From the NCBI GenBank assembly GCA_947493215.1, contig CANLQE010000002.1:124001-188000 (forward strand): a stretch of DNA of 64,000 nt, given 5' to 3'. This document shows, in pieces, positions 42,107-50,980 of this stretch. The notes beneath the pieces were generated by a model, which was not told where the DNA came from, ran no database searches, and was given only the letters and a program-made list of their open reading frames with translations. The position numbers and the translations under genes are program-made. The first letter of the stretch is position 1. The number at the start of each line of letters is the position of its first letter. Origin of the DNA: an uncultured Sphingomonadaceae bacterium. GTDB taxonomy: Bacteria; Pseudomonadota; Alphaproteobacteria; Sphingomonadales; Sphingomonadaceae.

Positions 42107-43449
42107 TGGCGAGCCAGACAGACGTAGACGCTGTTCCAGCAAAACCCTATCCGAGCGCCGCAGCGGGTTGGTTTCTGGTGGTCATGCTGACTGTTGCCTA
42201 TATTTTCAGCTTTGTGGATCGCTACATCCTCGGTCTTTTGATTGAACCGATCAAGGCGGAATTTGACCTGTCCGACCGCTCGATCGGCTGGCTGCTCAGT
42301 GCGTTCACTCTGGTCTATGGCTTTGTCGGCATATTCATGGGCTGGTTGATTGACCGTGGCAAACGCATGTGGATCGTATCCATTGGCGTAGCTCTCTGGT
42401 CAGCAGCGACCGTTGCCACCGGGACGGCAAAAAATTTCGCTCAGCTGTTCGCCGCGCGCATGGGAGTCGGCGTCGGTGAAGCGACCCTCAGTCCCGCAAC
42501 ATTCTCGATGATTGGCGACAGCTTCCCGACCGAGAAACGCGGCAAACCCATTGCATTTTACTCTTCTGCCCTGCCCATTGGTGCCGGTCTCGCTTCTTTG
42601 CTCAGCGGAGCAATCATCGCTTGGACTGTGTCGAGCGGCAATCAATCCCTGCCCTTTTTCGGTGAACTATCTCCGTGGCGTTTTACCCTGATCCTTGTCG
42701 GTCTGCCCGGCATATTTTTTGCGCTATTCTTCTTGTTCATGAAAGAACCGGCGCGGCGGCCCGTTGCAGCCGCAGCCGATGTTATCAGCGGTAGCGGCTT
42801 TTTCGACGCGCTTAAATATATCTGGCGCAACAAGACGCTCTATATCGGCTTTGTCCTAGTCATCTGTACGATGACGACGATCGCTTATAGCCAAGGTTTT
42901 CTGGCCCCCACATTTGAACGTACATGGGGATGGTCTGCCCAGAAATACGCTTTCGTCAACGGAGTTGCGCTGCTGATCATTGGCCCGGCAAACATGATGA
43001 TCATGGGAAGCATTTCCGATTGGTGGACAAAAAAAGGTGTGCAGGATGCGTCTTTGCGCATTCTCTATATCGGCTTTTTCATCATGGTCCCGACCGCCGC
43101 AATCCCCTTGTTCATGCCGACGGCCGAGCTGGCCTTTGCCATATTGTGCATCAATACAATCGGCATCGGCATTGTATCGGCCATTGGAGTCACATCGCTG
43201 CTGGTCATTACGCCGGCGCAGATTCGAGGACAGGTCGTCGCGCTCTACTATCTCGCGATTAGCTGGTTCGGATCACTCGGTCCGATTGTCGTCGGTGAAT
43301 TGTCGAGCAGCGTTTTTGGCGAGGATAACCTACGCTATGCCGTAGCTGCGGTCCCGATAATCTTTGCGATTGTACCCTTTGTGATGATGCCGGTTACGCG
43401 GCGGCTCTACCGGGAGCAGATGGTGCGGTTGGGAGCATCCAGCGAATGA
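42106..43449 (+). CDS. Major facilitator superfamily transporter
   Basis: 447 residues, about 12 membrane helices. The loop 2-3 motif is GWLIDRGKR and the fourth helix region has ARMGVGVGEATLSPATFSMIGD, matching the spinster-like/hexuronate-type MFS subset common in sphingomonad catabolic clusters. It carries no signal peptide and would sit in the inner membrane. With TonB receptors 2 and 3 supplying the outer membrane step, this is the likely inner-membrane importer. The ATG overlaps the VOC stop and its own stop overlaps the hydrolase start, so both are coupled. Confidence 0.93.
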   Translation: MASQTDVDAVPAKPYPSAAAGWFLVVMLTVAYIFSFVDRYILGLLIEPIKAEFDLSDRSIGWLLSAFTLVYGFVGIFMGWLIDRGKRMWIVSIGVALWSAATVATGTAKNFAQLFAARMGVGVGEATLSPATFSMIGDSFPTEKRGKPIAFYSSALPIGAGLASLLSGAIIAWTVSSGNQSLPFFGELSPWRFTLILVGLPGIFFALFFLFMKEPARRPVAAAADVISGSGFFDALKYIWRNKTLYIGFVLVICTMTTIAYSQGFLAPTFERTWGWSAQKYAFVNGVALLIIGPANMMIMGSISDWWTKKGVQDASLRILYIGFFIMVPTAAIPLFMPTAELAFAILCINTIGIGIVSAIGVTSLLVITPAQIRGQVVALYYLAISWFGSLGPIVVGELSSSVFGEDNLRYAVAAVPIIFAIVPFVMMPVTRRLYREQMVRLGASSE

Positions 43450-44249
43450 TCAGAAAGGGCTATTCGGACGGTCCGTTTGGGCAAATTCACTGGCGGATGC
43501 TGGTACCGGAAGAGCCCCTGTCAAAACCCGATCTCTATTGCCTGCACCCCGCACCTTTTAGCGGCTTGGCATTCACGACTATCATGCCGTATCTGGCCAA
43601 ACATAGGCGTGTCTTCGCGCCGGATTATCCCGGATATGGCGGCTCTGATCCATTCAAGAAAGAACCCGCCATCAGCGAATATGCGGAAGCCATGATGGCG
43701 GTAATCTACGACCAATCCGGCAGCGGGTCGGTCGATCTGATGGGTTTCCATACCGGCAATCTCGTAGCGGCGGAAATGGCGCTATCCCAGCCCGAAAAAA
43801 TCCGACGACTAGCGCTGATAGACGTGCCGGCCTTTGATGCCGAGACCAGCGCCAAGCATCTCGCCGCCAGCGCCAAAACATTCGAGGTCACACCGGAAAT
43901 GGGCTGCCTCGAACAGCCTTGGGAACGCGGGATGACCAAACGGATTGAGAGCCAAGGGCTGGAACGCAGTTTTGATATGTTTGCCGAGCAACTGCGCCCC
44001 GGCCCTTTGATGAACAAAGCTTTTCATGCCGCGTTTAGCTATGATGTTGATCGCAAACTGACGACTTTGGAACATCCTAGCCTTGTCCTTGCAACGCAGT
44101 CGGGTCTACTAGGGGCCACGCGGCGGGCCGCAAAGATGATCCCCAATGCCACCGTCATCGAACGGCTCACCATCACCCGCGCGGTCCTTGATGAAGCCCA
44201 TGAGGAAGTTGCTGGCGTGGTTCTGTCATTTCTCGATAATCAGGATTAA
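43446..44249 (+). CDS. Alpha/beta-hydrolase-fold protein with His at the nucleophile elbow
   Basis: 267 residues of the alpha/beta hydrolase fold: LHPAPFSGLAF (oxyanion region), DYPGYGGSDP, and at the elbow LMGFHTGNLVA, where His102 replaces the nucleophilic Ser of G-x-S-x-G (codon CAT). A late His in DEAHEEVA takes the usual catalytic-His place. Cofactor-free dioxygenases and some lyases use altered elbows in this fold, so non-hydrolytic chemistry or binding is possible. ATG overlaps the MFS stop by 4 bp. A YciI-like gene follows 3 bp downstream. Confidence 0.86.
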   Translation: MIRKGYSDGPFGQIHWRMLVPEEPLSKPDLYCLHPAPFSGLAFTTIMPYLAKHRRVFAPDYPGYGGSDPFKKEPAISEYAEAMMAVIYDQSGSGSVDLMGFHTGNLVAAEMALSQPEKIRRLALIDVPAFDAETSAKHLAASAKTFEVTPEMGCLEQPWERGMTKRIESQGLERSFDMFAEQLRPGPLMNKAFHAAFSYDVDRKLTTLEHPSLVLATQSGLLGATRRAAKMIPNATVIERLTITRAVLDEAHEEVAGVVLSFLDNQD

Positions 44250-44252
44250 TCC

Positions 44253-44564
44253 ATGACCCAACAAAAAGCCTTCGCCGTCTATTGCACCGACAAGCCGGGT
44301 ACTGAGCAAAAACGCCTCAACACACGCGATGCCCATTTTGCCCATATCGAGAAGACGATCGCCAACCTGTTTGTCGCTGGACCCTTTAGGAATGCGCAAG
44401 GCGATACGGTAGGATCGCTGTTGATCGTCAAAGCCGAGACTGCCGAAGATGCCCGCGCGCAGCTCGAGGCGGACCCCTATTTTCATGCGGGCATCTGGGC
44501 AGATATTCGCATAAATGAGTTTACCGCCGCCGCTGGCGATTGGATTGGCGGGAAAATATGGTAG
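44253..44564 (+). CDS. YciI-like protein
   Basis: 103 residues of the YCII-related dimeric alpha+beta barrel: FAVYCTDKPGTEQKRLNTRDAH with the conserved His at the end, AGPFRNAQGDTVGSLLIV, and ADPYFHAGIWADIRI. The His-Asp pair occurs in YciI proteins proposed to act on small aromatic or chlorinated substrates. It follows the altered hydrolase gene by 3 bp and precedes the AhpD-like gene by 29 bp. Function within the pathway unknown; muconolactone-isomerase-like chemistry is a possibility. Confidence 0.85.
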   Translation: MTQQKAFAVYCTDKPGTEQKRLNTRDAHFAHIEKTIANLFVAGPFRNAQGDTVGSLLIVKAETAEDARAQLEADPYFHAGIWADIRINEFTAAAGDWIGGKIW

Positions 44565-44593
44565 GCTTTCATAATTCCTGAGGAGATCAGAAG

Positions 44594-45196
44594 ATGACCC
44601 GCATCACGCCGCTGACCATGGACCAACTGCCCGACGAAACGCAGGCGGCTCTCAAGTTTTCTGAAAATCTGATGGGCTATGTTCCCAATTCGGTGATGAC
44701 CATGGCCCACTGGCCGGAATTGCTGGGCGCGTTTCGTGGGCTGGTCAGCGTGATCTATGGTGAAAGCACTATCGACAACGGCCTGAAGCGCCTGATCGGA
44801 GCCGTCGTCAGTGCGGCCGCCGGGTGCCAATATTGCAAGGCACATACGACGTTGGGTGCTCGCGACGTAGGTGTGGATGAAGAGAAGGTGAAAGCGGTCT
44901 GGGACTATCAATCCAGCGACTTGTTCAACGCCGCTGAGCGTGCTGCACTCAATCTCGCCTTTGCTGCAGGACAAGTGCCCAATGCCGCCACCGATGCGCA
45001 TTTCACCGCGCTTGATGCCTTTTATGACGAGCGCCAGAAAACCGAGATTATCTCGGTAATCAGCATGTTTGGTTTTCTCAATCGCTGGAATGACAGCCTC
45101 GCCACCGAGCTGGAAGACAAGCCCTTTGATTCCGCGACCGCGCTTTACACGCCGGACCAATGGCAAGCCGGTCCGCATCGCCGCGAGGAAACCTAA
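44594..45196 (+). CDS. Carboxymuconolactone decarboxylase/AhpD-like protein
   Basis: 200 residues: helical AhpD fold with the redox motif CQYCKAH (Cys-x2-Cys-x3-His region) at ~residues 77-83, IDNGLKRLIGAVVSAAAG before it, and helices to VISMFGFLNRWND. AhpD-type proteins reduce peroxides or act as peroxidase partners, while carboxymuconolactone decarboxylases lack the Cys pair; the Cys pair favours the peroxidase class. ATG at 44594 with GAGGAG upstream. Part of the plus-strand operon. Confidence 0.88.
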   Translation: MTRITPLTMDQLPDETQAALKFSENLMGYVPNSVMTMAHWPELLGAFRGLVSVIYGESTIDNGLKRLIGAVVSAAAGCQYCKAHTTLGARDVGVDEEKVKAVWDYQSSDLFNAAERAALNLAFAAGQVPNAATDAHFTALDAFYDERQKTEIISVISMFGFLNRWNDSLATELEDKPFDSATALYTPDQWQAGPHRREET

Positions 45197-45200
45197 AGCA

Positions 45201-45710
45201 ATGCCGATCAAAGCATGTTTGATGGCCGTAGCACTTACGATCGTGACCCCGGGAGCATCGCCAGCCTATGCTCTTGATAGTCACGCAGAAACGTTGTCAA
45301 CAGAAGAGCAGATGATCACCGATTGGGGTAAAAAGTGGCAGCAGCTATTCGAGAACGGTGATGTCGAACAGATGCGCGATATGTATGAACCCGACGCGGT
45401 TCTGATGGCTCATGGCGCGTTGCCGCAAACCGGCGTTGATGCAATCCTGTCTTTTCTGGGCCGCAACAAAGCCGCTGGCAATGAAGTCACCATTGATTTT
45501 GCCAATGAGGACATCACCATCGACGGTTTACGCGCCTATCTAACCGCCAAATATTGGATGACAATCACTCTCGCCGATGGCCAAGCTCTGAACTTTAAGG
45601 GGCGATCCTTTCTGGTTTACAAGAAAGGCAGACATGGCCTGTGGCGACTGTGGCGCGACATGGATAATCAGGCACCCGACGTGTTGGCGGAAGACCGCCC
45701 CGCCCGCTAA
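45201..45710 (+). CDS. Exported SnoaL/DUF4440-like protein
   Basis: 169 residues starting with a signal peptide (MPIKACLMAVALTIVTPGASPAYA). The mature part has the NTF2-like pattern: EEQMITDWGKKWQQLFENGD, MRDMYEPDAVLMAHG, and TAKYWMTITLADG. Start at ATG 45201; the longer open frame overlaps the AhpD-like gene and lacks a signal. It is the last gene of the plus-strand operon and its stop overlaps that of the opposing VOC gene by 3 bp. Periplasmic ligand binding or hydratase/isomerase activity is possible. Confidence 0.8.
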   Translation: MPIKACLMAVALTIVTPGASPAYALDSHAETLSTEEQMITDWGKKWQQLFENGDVEQMRDMYEPDAVLMAHGALPQTGVDAILSFLGRNKAAGNEVTIDFANEDITIDGLRAYLTAKYWMTITLADGQALNFKGRSFLVYKKGRHGLWRLWRDMDNQAPDVLAEDRPAR

Positions 45711-46609
45711 CCGATTTCGATCAGTTCCAACAGTTCACCCGCTGGCCCGAAAGCCGTTGCCGATCGTCGTCCGATATAGGGGGCAGCATCCTGCAGCATT
45801 GGCGCCGTGATCCAATCCAATTGAATGGCATCAAGACTTTCGACCGCCAGCGTCACCAGCGCATTGCCCGGTGGCAGCATCCCAGCATGGCGAGGACGGC
45901 TCGTGGCTTCCTCGGGATAATCATCGACCTCAATAATCGGCAACCGGTCATTTTGAACCATTGTTAAATCGGATACCGTTCCTGCCGGTTTTCCGAACGC
46001 TTCATTGATCATGCTATATTCTAGCGTGTAGGTATCGCCGACGGTTAGATGCAAGCGGTCCCTATACCAGTTCACGGTCGCTGCACGGTCGGGCGTTGCC
46101 AGAATCACAATGAAAATATGGTCGGTCAGCGACCGCGCCTTTGGCAGGTCGGATGATGGCGTATCTTCTCGCACCTCATTGAGATAGACCATTTCGCGGC
46201 CCGTCCCTAGCACCTGCATCGGTACGAAAAACGGCAAGCCTTCTAGTTCTTTGGGCGGTCCGATAATGTCGAAGCCACTGCCTTCAAGCCGCGCCGGCCA
46301 GCCGAATACATCCTCGACCGTCAGTTCATAAGCCGCCCAACCGTAGGTCGTCGTCGGCTTGAAATCGGGATGGTCGGGTTGCTCAACCAGCCGGATGAAA
46401 CAGTCAGCCCCGCTGACCGGTTGCAACACGGCCATCGGCGCGCCTGCACTGTCAGGACAATTCCAGCTATTCGCCAAATCATCGTTCAGAATGCCTTGTT
46501 CGATCATTTTCATGCCTAGCACATCGTGATAGTCGTTCAGTGCCGCCTGCAAATTGGGGACCACCGAAACGCCGCCCAAGATCGATCCATGTTGTAGCTG
46601 GTGGGTCAT
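45707..46609 (-). CDS. Two-domain VOC-superfamily protein
   Basis: 300 residues with two VOC modules: SVVPNLQAALNDYHDVLGM at the start, and LTDHIFIVILATPDRAATVN at ~residue 160. The end reads GRRSATAFGPAGELLELIEIG with a metal-ligand-type Glu. Such tandem modules are found in extradiol dioxygenases and glyoxalase-like lyases; the His ligands for iron are not clearly complete. Last gene of the long minus-strand operon from 54907. It follows the crotonase gene by 1 bp. Confidence 0.84.
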   Translation of the reverse strand: MTHQLQHGSILGGVSVVPNLQAALNDYHDVLGMKMIEQGILNDDLANSWNCPDSAGAPMAVLQPVSGADCFIRLVEQPDHPDFKPTTTYGWAAYELTVEDVFGWPARLEGSGFDIIGPPKELEGLPFFVPMQVLGTGREMVYLNEVREDTPSSDLPKARSLTDHIFIVILATPDRAATVNWYRDRLHLTVGDTYTLEYSMINEAFGKPAGTVSDLTMVQNDRLPIIEVDDYPEEATSRPRHAGMLPPGNALVTLAVESLDAIQLDWITAPMLQDAAPYIGRRSATAFGPAGELLELIEIG

Positions 46610-46610
46610 A

Positions 46611-47375
46611 TCAAAATTCCGGCTTTCTCTTCGTAAGAAACGCGCTCACACCTTCCTTGAAATCGTCGCTTTCAAAGGCGGCATCGAACAAGGCTTTGGA
46701 TGCGGCGTCATCATCGGCCTGCCCATCCAATATGCGTTTTATGATCGATTTGCTCATGGTCTGGCTATGCGATGAAACAGAGGACATTGTGTCGGCGAGC
46801 GCCGTCGCTTCGGCATAGGGATCATCCGACAATATCGTGATCAAACCGATATCCAATGCTTCTTGTGCTGACAGCAATTGTCCGGTGAACAGGATGCGCT
46901 TGGCCTGCGACGGGCCAACCACATCGACTAGTAATTTCGTGTCATGCAGCGGGTAAACTAGACCAAGCTTGGCAGGCGTAATCCCAAAGCGCGCCTGAGG
47001 CCCAGCAATGCGTATATCACAGGCTAGCGATATGCCGCAGCCGCCGCCTATGCAATCGCCATCAATTACCGCGATCGTCGGTTTGGGAGCCTGCGCCAGA
47101 TCGTGCTGCACTTTGCCAATGGCCGCCTGATTACGCGCGCGCCACTCTGGGTCTTTGGCTCCAGCGGCAAATTCACCAATATCGGCGCCAGCGCAAAAGC
47201 TGCTGTTTTTCTTGCTTGCATTGACAATCAGCACGCGGATCGCATCATCCGCTATGGCATCGGCAAGCAGCTCGGGCAGCAATTCCCACATTTCCTGTGT
47301 GAACGCATTGCGTTTATCGGGCCGGTCGATGAGCAGGCGGGCGACCTTGCCATTTTTCTCAAGGCGCAATGTCAT
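46611..47375 (-). CDS. Enoyl-CoA hydratase/isomerase family protein
   Basis: 254 residues: RLLIDRPDKRNAF, SFCAGADIGEFAAG as oxyanion loop, VIDGDCIGGGCGISLACDIRIA and RFGITPAKLGLVYPL. The Glu at the first catalytic position of classical hydratases is not evident in the CGISLACD segment, so an isomerase or lyase may be meant. ATG overlaps the stop of the upstream PuuE-like gene (ATGA). It probably handles the CoA ester produced by the PaaK-like ligase of the same operon. Confidence 0.88.
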   Translation of the reverse strand: MTLRLEKNGKVARLLIDRPDKRNAFTQEMWELLPELLADAIADDAIRVLIVNASKKNSSFCAGADIGEFAAGAKDPEWRARNQAAIGKVQHDLAQAPKPTIAVIDGDCIGGGCGISLACDIRIAGPQARFGITPAKLGLVYPLHDTKLLVDVVGPSQAKRILFTGQLLSAQEALDIGLITILSDDPYAEATALADTMSSVSSHSQTMSKSIIKRILDGQADDDAASKALFDAAFESDDFKEGVSAFLTKRKPEF

Positions 47376-48241
47376 GCAGGATCAACCTTCGCCAGATGTT
47401 GCGCAATCTGATGGCGGGTGGTTACCCAGACATCCTTTTTGGATCGCACATGTTTCAGAAATTCCTCAAAGGCCCAGATGCGCCCCGGCCGACCGATAAT
47501 CCGCAGATGGAGGCCGAGCGACATCATTTTCGGATTGCCTTCTTCGCCCTCGCGGTAAATCTGATCGAAATTATGCTTAGCGTAATCCAGCCATTGCTGC
47601 GGCGTCATCGCCGGATCGGTCCACATTTTCATATCATTGCTATCAAGCTGATAAGGCACAATCGCAATCGGTTTTTCCGGCATTGTTGTCTTGTCCCAGA
47701 ACGGAATGTCGCCGGAATAATCGTCCATATGATAATCAAAGCCTTCTTCGATCAACAAGCGCCGCGTATTGTCGGTATGGAAATAGCGCGACAGCCAGCC
47801 ATAAGGCCGCGTGCCGGTCGTCTTTTGGATCGATGAGACCGCCTTGCGAATAAAGTCCCTTTCCTTGTCCTCATCCATCTTGAACTGATGCACCCAGCGA
47901 TAGCCGTGGCTCACCGGCTCATGGCCCATGTCGGCAATGGCTGCACCAATTTCGGGATGGTTTTCGAGGCTCATCGCTGCAACCGTCCAGCTCGCTAGGA
48001 TATCATAGTCTTTGAGCAGCTTGACGATGCGTGGCGCGCCCGCCTTGATGCCATAAAGATAATTGCTTTCATTGCCATAGTTGCGGATTGGCGACTTGAT
48101 GTGGATGCCCAGCTCATCAACTGGCTCCATCCCGCGATCGCCGCGCGCAATCGTCATTTCACTGCCTTCCTCGACATTGACGACAATACTCAGCGCCATT
48201 TTCGCGCCGTCTGGCCAGTCCATCCGTTCTTCTTGCAGCAT
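47372..48241 (-). CDS. Polysaccharide-deacetylase-like protein (PuuE class)
   Basis: 289 residues of the NodB-like TIM-barrel class: LSIVVNVEEGSEM takes the place of the usual TFDDG, as in PuuE-type allantoinases; then ASWTVAAMSLENHPE, EPVSHGYRWVHQ, and PYGWLSRYFHTD. Some members open cyclic amides or hydrolyse C-N bonds without the deacetylase metal triad. ATG at 48241. In an operon that also codes for an amidase, a C-N bond in the substrate is plausible, but no allantoin genes are here. Confidence 0.85.
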   Translation of the reverse strand: MLQEERMDWPDGAKMALSIVVNVEEGSEMTIARGDRGMEPVDELGIHIKSPIRNYGNESNYLYGIKAGAPRIVKLLKDYDILASWTVAAMSLENHPEIGAAIADMGHEPVSHGYRWVHQFKMDEDKERDFIRKAVSSIQKTTGTRPYGWLSRYFHTDNTRRLLIEEGFDYHMDDYSGDIPFWDKTTMPEKPIAIVPYQLDSNDMKMWTDPAMTPQQWLDYAKHNFDQIYREGEEGNPKMMSLGLHLRIIGRPGRIWAFEEFLKHVRSKKDVWVTTRHQIAQHLAKVDPA

Positions 48242-48242
48242 G

Positions 48243-48665
48243 TCAGTTTTTGTCCTTAATCATGGCCGGTGTCCAGCGCTTAGCTCTGCGGTCGAGACGC
48301 GAATCCAATATTTCCCCCTCGAGATCCATGGGCGCGGCCTGTTCGATAAAGACCGCGCTCTCAGCAAGACAATTGACGCGAACCACGCCGAGTAGCTGCC
48401 CTTCAATTTCACTCACAACAGCAGGTACGACACCGCAATTTGCGCAAATCAGAAAATCGGCGGTCTTTGTTCCGAAACGATAGCGGGACACCGGACCGGA
48501 CAGCGTAATTTCGACATGCCCCTGCGGATCGGATGTCCACGACGCACCATGCATCTGGCAAAAAGAACACTGGCAGGTCCGCGCGCCGAGTTCCGCTAGC
48601 GATTTTTCGCTGCGGAAATCCAGCGTCAATGCGCCGCAATGGCAAGCTCCTGCATATTGCGCCAT
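48243..48665 (-). CDS. GFA-domain (glutathione-dependent formaldehyde-activating-like) protein
   Basis: 140 residues with zinc-site cysteines in the GFA pattern: CHCG at ~8-11, RTCQCSFCQMHG at ~29-40, and CANCG at ~74-78. The family includes Gfa and CENP-V-like proteins that may bind glutathione adducts. It overlaps the SDR stop by one base and precedes the PuuE-like gene by 1 bp. A role in formaldehyde or reactive-carbonyl handling within the pathway is possible but unproven. Confidence 0.87.
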   Translation of the reverse strand: MAQYAGACHCGALTLDFRSEKSLAELGARTCQCSFCQMHGASWTSDPQGHVEITLSGPVSRYRFGTKTADFLICANCGVVPAVVSEIEGQLLGVVRVNCLAESAVFIEQAAPMDLEGEILDSRLDRRAKRWTPAMIKDKN

Positions 48666-49468
48666 CAGTGCATTTCCTCTCCGCCGGAAACGTTGAGCGC
48701 TTCTCCGGTCACATAGAAGGCGTCATCGCTGGCTAGCCACGCACATGCGGCAGCCGTATCGGATGGCAGGCCGGGCCGGCCCATCGGGTTGCTCTTGCTC
48801 ATATTGGCGAGATAGGCCTCGACACTGTCAAAGCCGAGCAGCTTGGAAAAATACTCGTTCTGCTGGGCACCCAGACCAGTCGTCACATGGTTAGGACACA
48901 CCGCGTTGACGGTAATCCCGTGCGCGCCGAGTTCAACAGCGCTCGCCCGAGTAAGGCCTACCATGCCATGTTTGGAACTGACATAGGCGGGCAGATGAGG
49001 AAAACCGGTCTTCGCGGCCTGCGATGCGATATTGATGATGCGTCCACCATTGCCGGCAGCAACCATCGCTTTGGCGGCCGCCTGGGTGCAGTAAAAGGCG
49101 CCAGACAGGTTCACGCCGATGACCTGATCCCATTCCTTGGCGGTGTCGACCTCCAACAGCGGCTTCATCATGAAGCCGATACCGGCATTATTGACGAAAA
49201 TGTCCACCGCGCCAAAAGCATCCACGCTTTGATCGACCAGAGCCTGACATTGCGCAGCATCGCTGACATCGCAGGCTATGGTCGCGACTTTGGCTCCGCG
49301 CCCGCGCAATTCTTCAGCCACGCCCTCTTCCTGATCGCCAATGGCGAGGTCCGACACGACGCAGTTGGCGCCTTCATCGGCGAAGCGCTGCAATATGCCC
49401 TGCCCCAGCCCTCTTTCCTTGCCGGAACCGGTAACGACGATAGTTTTTCCTGCAAACCGGCCAGACAT
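48665..49468 (-). CDS. SDR family oxidoreductase
   Basis: 267 residues of classical SDR: VTGSGKERGLGQGI (a longer glycine motif, as in some enoyl-ACP-reductase-like members), CDVSDAA, NNAGIGF, catalytic Ser in NIASQAAKT, YVSSK, and YVTGEALNVSGGEE at the end. ATG at 49468 overlaps the HapK-like stop (1 bp). It is co-directional with the operon from 54907. NAD(P)-dependent oxidation of a hydroxy intermediate is the expected role. Confidence 0.88.
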   Translation of the reverse strand: MSGRFAGKTIVVTGSGKERGLGQGILQRFADEGANCVVSDLAIGDQEEGVAEELRGRGAKVATIACDVSDAAQCQALVDQSVDAFGAVDIFVNNAGIGFMMKPLLEVDTAKEWDQVIGVNLSGAFYCTQAAAKAMVAAGNGGRIINIASQAAKTGFPHLPAYVSSKHGMVGLTRASAVELGAHGITVNAVCPNHVTTGLGAQQNEYFSKLLGFDSVEAYLANMSKSNPMGRPGLPSDTAAACAWLASDDAFYVTGEALNVSGGEEMH

Positions 49469-49773
49469 CAGAGGTCTTCTGTCAGTATGAATTGCGGACC
49501 ATCGGCATAATCCTGAAATGGTGCGGCCATGGCCTGAAATTCAGGGTCCGACACATCGGCGACAAATGCATCCATGCCGGCAATGTCGATAATCTCGAAA
49601 TACTCATAGGGAGACGGGTCATCCGAACCGAACAGGCCAGTGGCCTTGTGGACGGTGAATGACGTGACCGAGCTCAGCGCGCTGGCCGTCGGGATATCCC
49701 GCGTCTTGGCCCATTCCTCATATTCAGCAATATCAACGCCTTCTTTCAGATTGAACAATACAATGATGCGCAT
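49468..49773 (-). CDS. HapK/REDY-like small protein
   Basis: 101 residues: IIVLFNLKEGVDIAEYEEWAK, PTASALSSVTSFTVHKATG, EYFEIIDIAGMDAF, FILTEDL. This matches the REDY-like group named for HapK of prodigiosin pathways, a dimeric alpha+beta barrel of undefined reaction. ATG at 49773 with GGAGAG at good spacing; the longer frame to 49860 is unsupported. With DUF1330 and YciI proteins of the other operon this makes three small barrel proteins in block 3. Confidence 0.78.
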   Translation of the reverse strand: MRIIVLFNLKEGVDIAEYEEWAKTRDIPTASALSSVTSFTVHKATGLFGSDDPSPYEYFEIIDIAGMDAFVADVSDPEFQAMAAPFQDYADGPQFILTEDL

Positions 49774-49786
49774 AGCTTCTCTCCTC

Positions 49787-50980
49787 TCATGTGATTTCCA
49801 AATAGGCTTCGGGGCGACGATAGCCACGTAACTTCTCGTCCAGCTTCCGCGCCAGAGCAAATAGATCCGCTTCGCATCCTTTTGGCGCTAAAATCTGGAG
49901 CCCCAAAGGCATGCCATTGTCGTTAAAGCCGGACGGAATAGTAATAGCGGGAAGGTCAGCAATATTGGCAAGACAGGTATAATCAGCCTGATTGGCCGGT
50001 GCATCTTCGCTATGCGGAAAGGCGCCTTGCGGGGTGGTCGGCAAGATACAAAACCCGTGTTTTAGAACCAGCATCTGCATCGTTTCAGAGGTCTGTTCGA
50101 GAATCGCCTGATCCTCGTCCCAATCAACGGCGCTGCGTTTCGGGCCATAGGTAAGCATTTTTTTCAAATTGTCGGAAAGCTTGCTTTGATCTTCGTCCGC
50201 AAAATGTGCGGCCATCGCTTTCGATGTTTTTATGAACCCGGCAAACCGAATGCGCGACAAAACATGTTTGAGCTGAGCCACGGCAATAGTTTCCCCCGCC
50301 CAGCGCATGATATCACGGAAATTCTCGATGACTTCCAGTTCGCACTCAACACCCGTTTCGACCAATGTCGCCAGCGACCCCGTCGCGGCCTTGTGCTCAC
50401 CGAAATCGCTGATGACCCGTGCAACCTTTTCCAACAGATCCAAATTCCGGGCCAGCGGTCCGATGCAGTCCAGCGATTGTTCCGCCAGCTCCAAACCGTC
50501 CTGGCTAATCGCCGATTGTGCAGGTTTAAATCCATACACCCCGCAGTAAGCAGCCGGTATACGCACAGACCCCATTGTATCCGTACCCAATGCGACATCG
50601 CATAGACCAGCCGCAACTGCAGCTCCGCTTCCGCCAGAAGAGCCGCCGGGCGTATAACCGTCCTTGTGCGGATTATATGTTTTGCCGAACCATGGATTGT
50701 CGGTCTTTGCACCAAGCGCGGCCTCCTCCATATTCAGCATTCCGATCATGGCCCCACCAGCCGCCCGAAGCGCTGCAACCACCTCAGCATCTTCGCCCGC
50801 AACACGGTCACGATAGAGTTCGCAGCCGGCAGTCCAAGGCATGGCTTTAACCGCGATATTGCCCTTCACGCCGATGGTGACCCCGGCCAAAGGTCCGGCA
50901 CCGCCCGTTGCGGTCCGATCAAAATCGGTAAAGGCATTTAACGGCCTGCTGGCCGTTTCCAAGACATCCCAGTCGATCAT
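49787..50980 (-). CDS. Amidase signature family protein
   Basis: 397 residues of the amidase signature family: Lys in TIGVKGNIAVK (first catalytic residue), GGSSGGSGAAVAAGLC with the cis-Ser, and TDTMGSVRIPAAYCGVYGF with the nucleophilic Ser. The Ser-cisSer-Lys set is complete. Likely hydrolyses an amide; esters are also possible for the family. Start ATG at 50980 overlaps the PaaK-like stop (50977), so coupled. In an operon with a C-N-bond-type PuuE-like protein and an AMP ligase, an amide-containing substrate is suggested. Confidence 0.92.
   Translation of the reverse strand: MIDWDVLETASRPLNAFTDFDRTATGGAGPLAGVTIGVKGNIAVKAMPWTAGCELYRDRVAGEDAEVVAALRAAGGAMIGMLNMEEAALGAKTDNPWFGKTYNPHKDGYTPGGSSGGSGAAVAAGLCDVALGTDTMGSVRIPAAYCGVYGFKPAQSAISQDGLELAEQSLDCIGPLARNLDLLEKVARVISDFGEHKAATGSLATLVETGVECELEVIENFRDIMRWAGETIAVAQLKHVLSRIRFAGFIKTSKAMAAHFADEDQSKLSDNLKKMLTYGPKRSAVDWDEDQAILEQTSETMQMLVLKHGFCILPTTPQGAFPHSEDAPANQADYTCLANIADLPAITIPSGFNDNGMPLGLQILAPKGCEADLFALARKLDEKLRGYRRPEAYLEIT

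Noticed and set aside
46877-46888. TTGTCCGGTGAA, 10 of 12 match to the operator
   Set aside because: It lies inside the crotonase coding sequence and lacks the second half of the palindrome.
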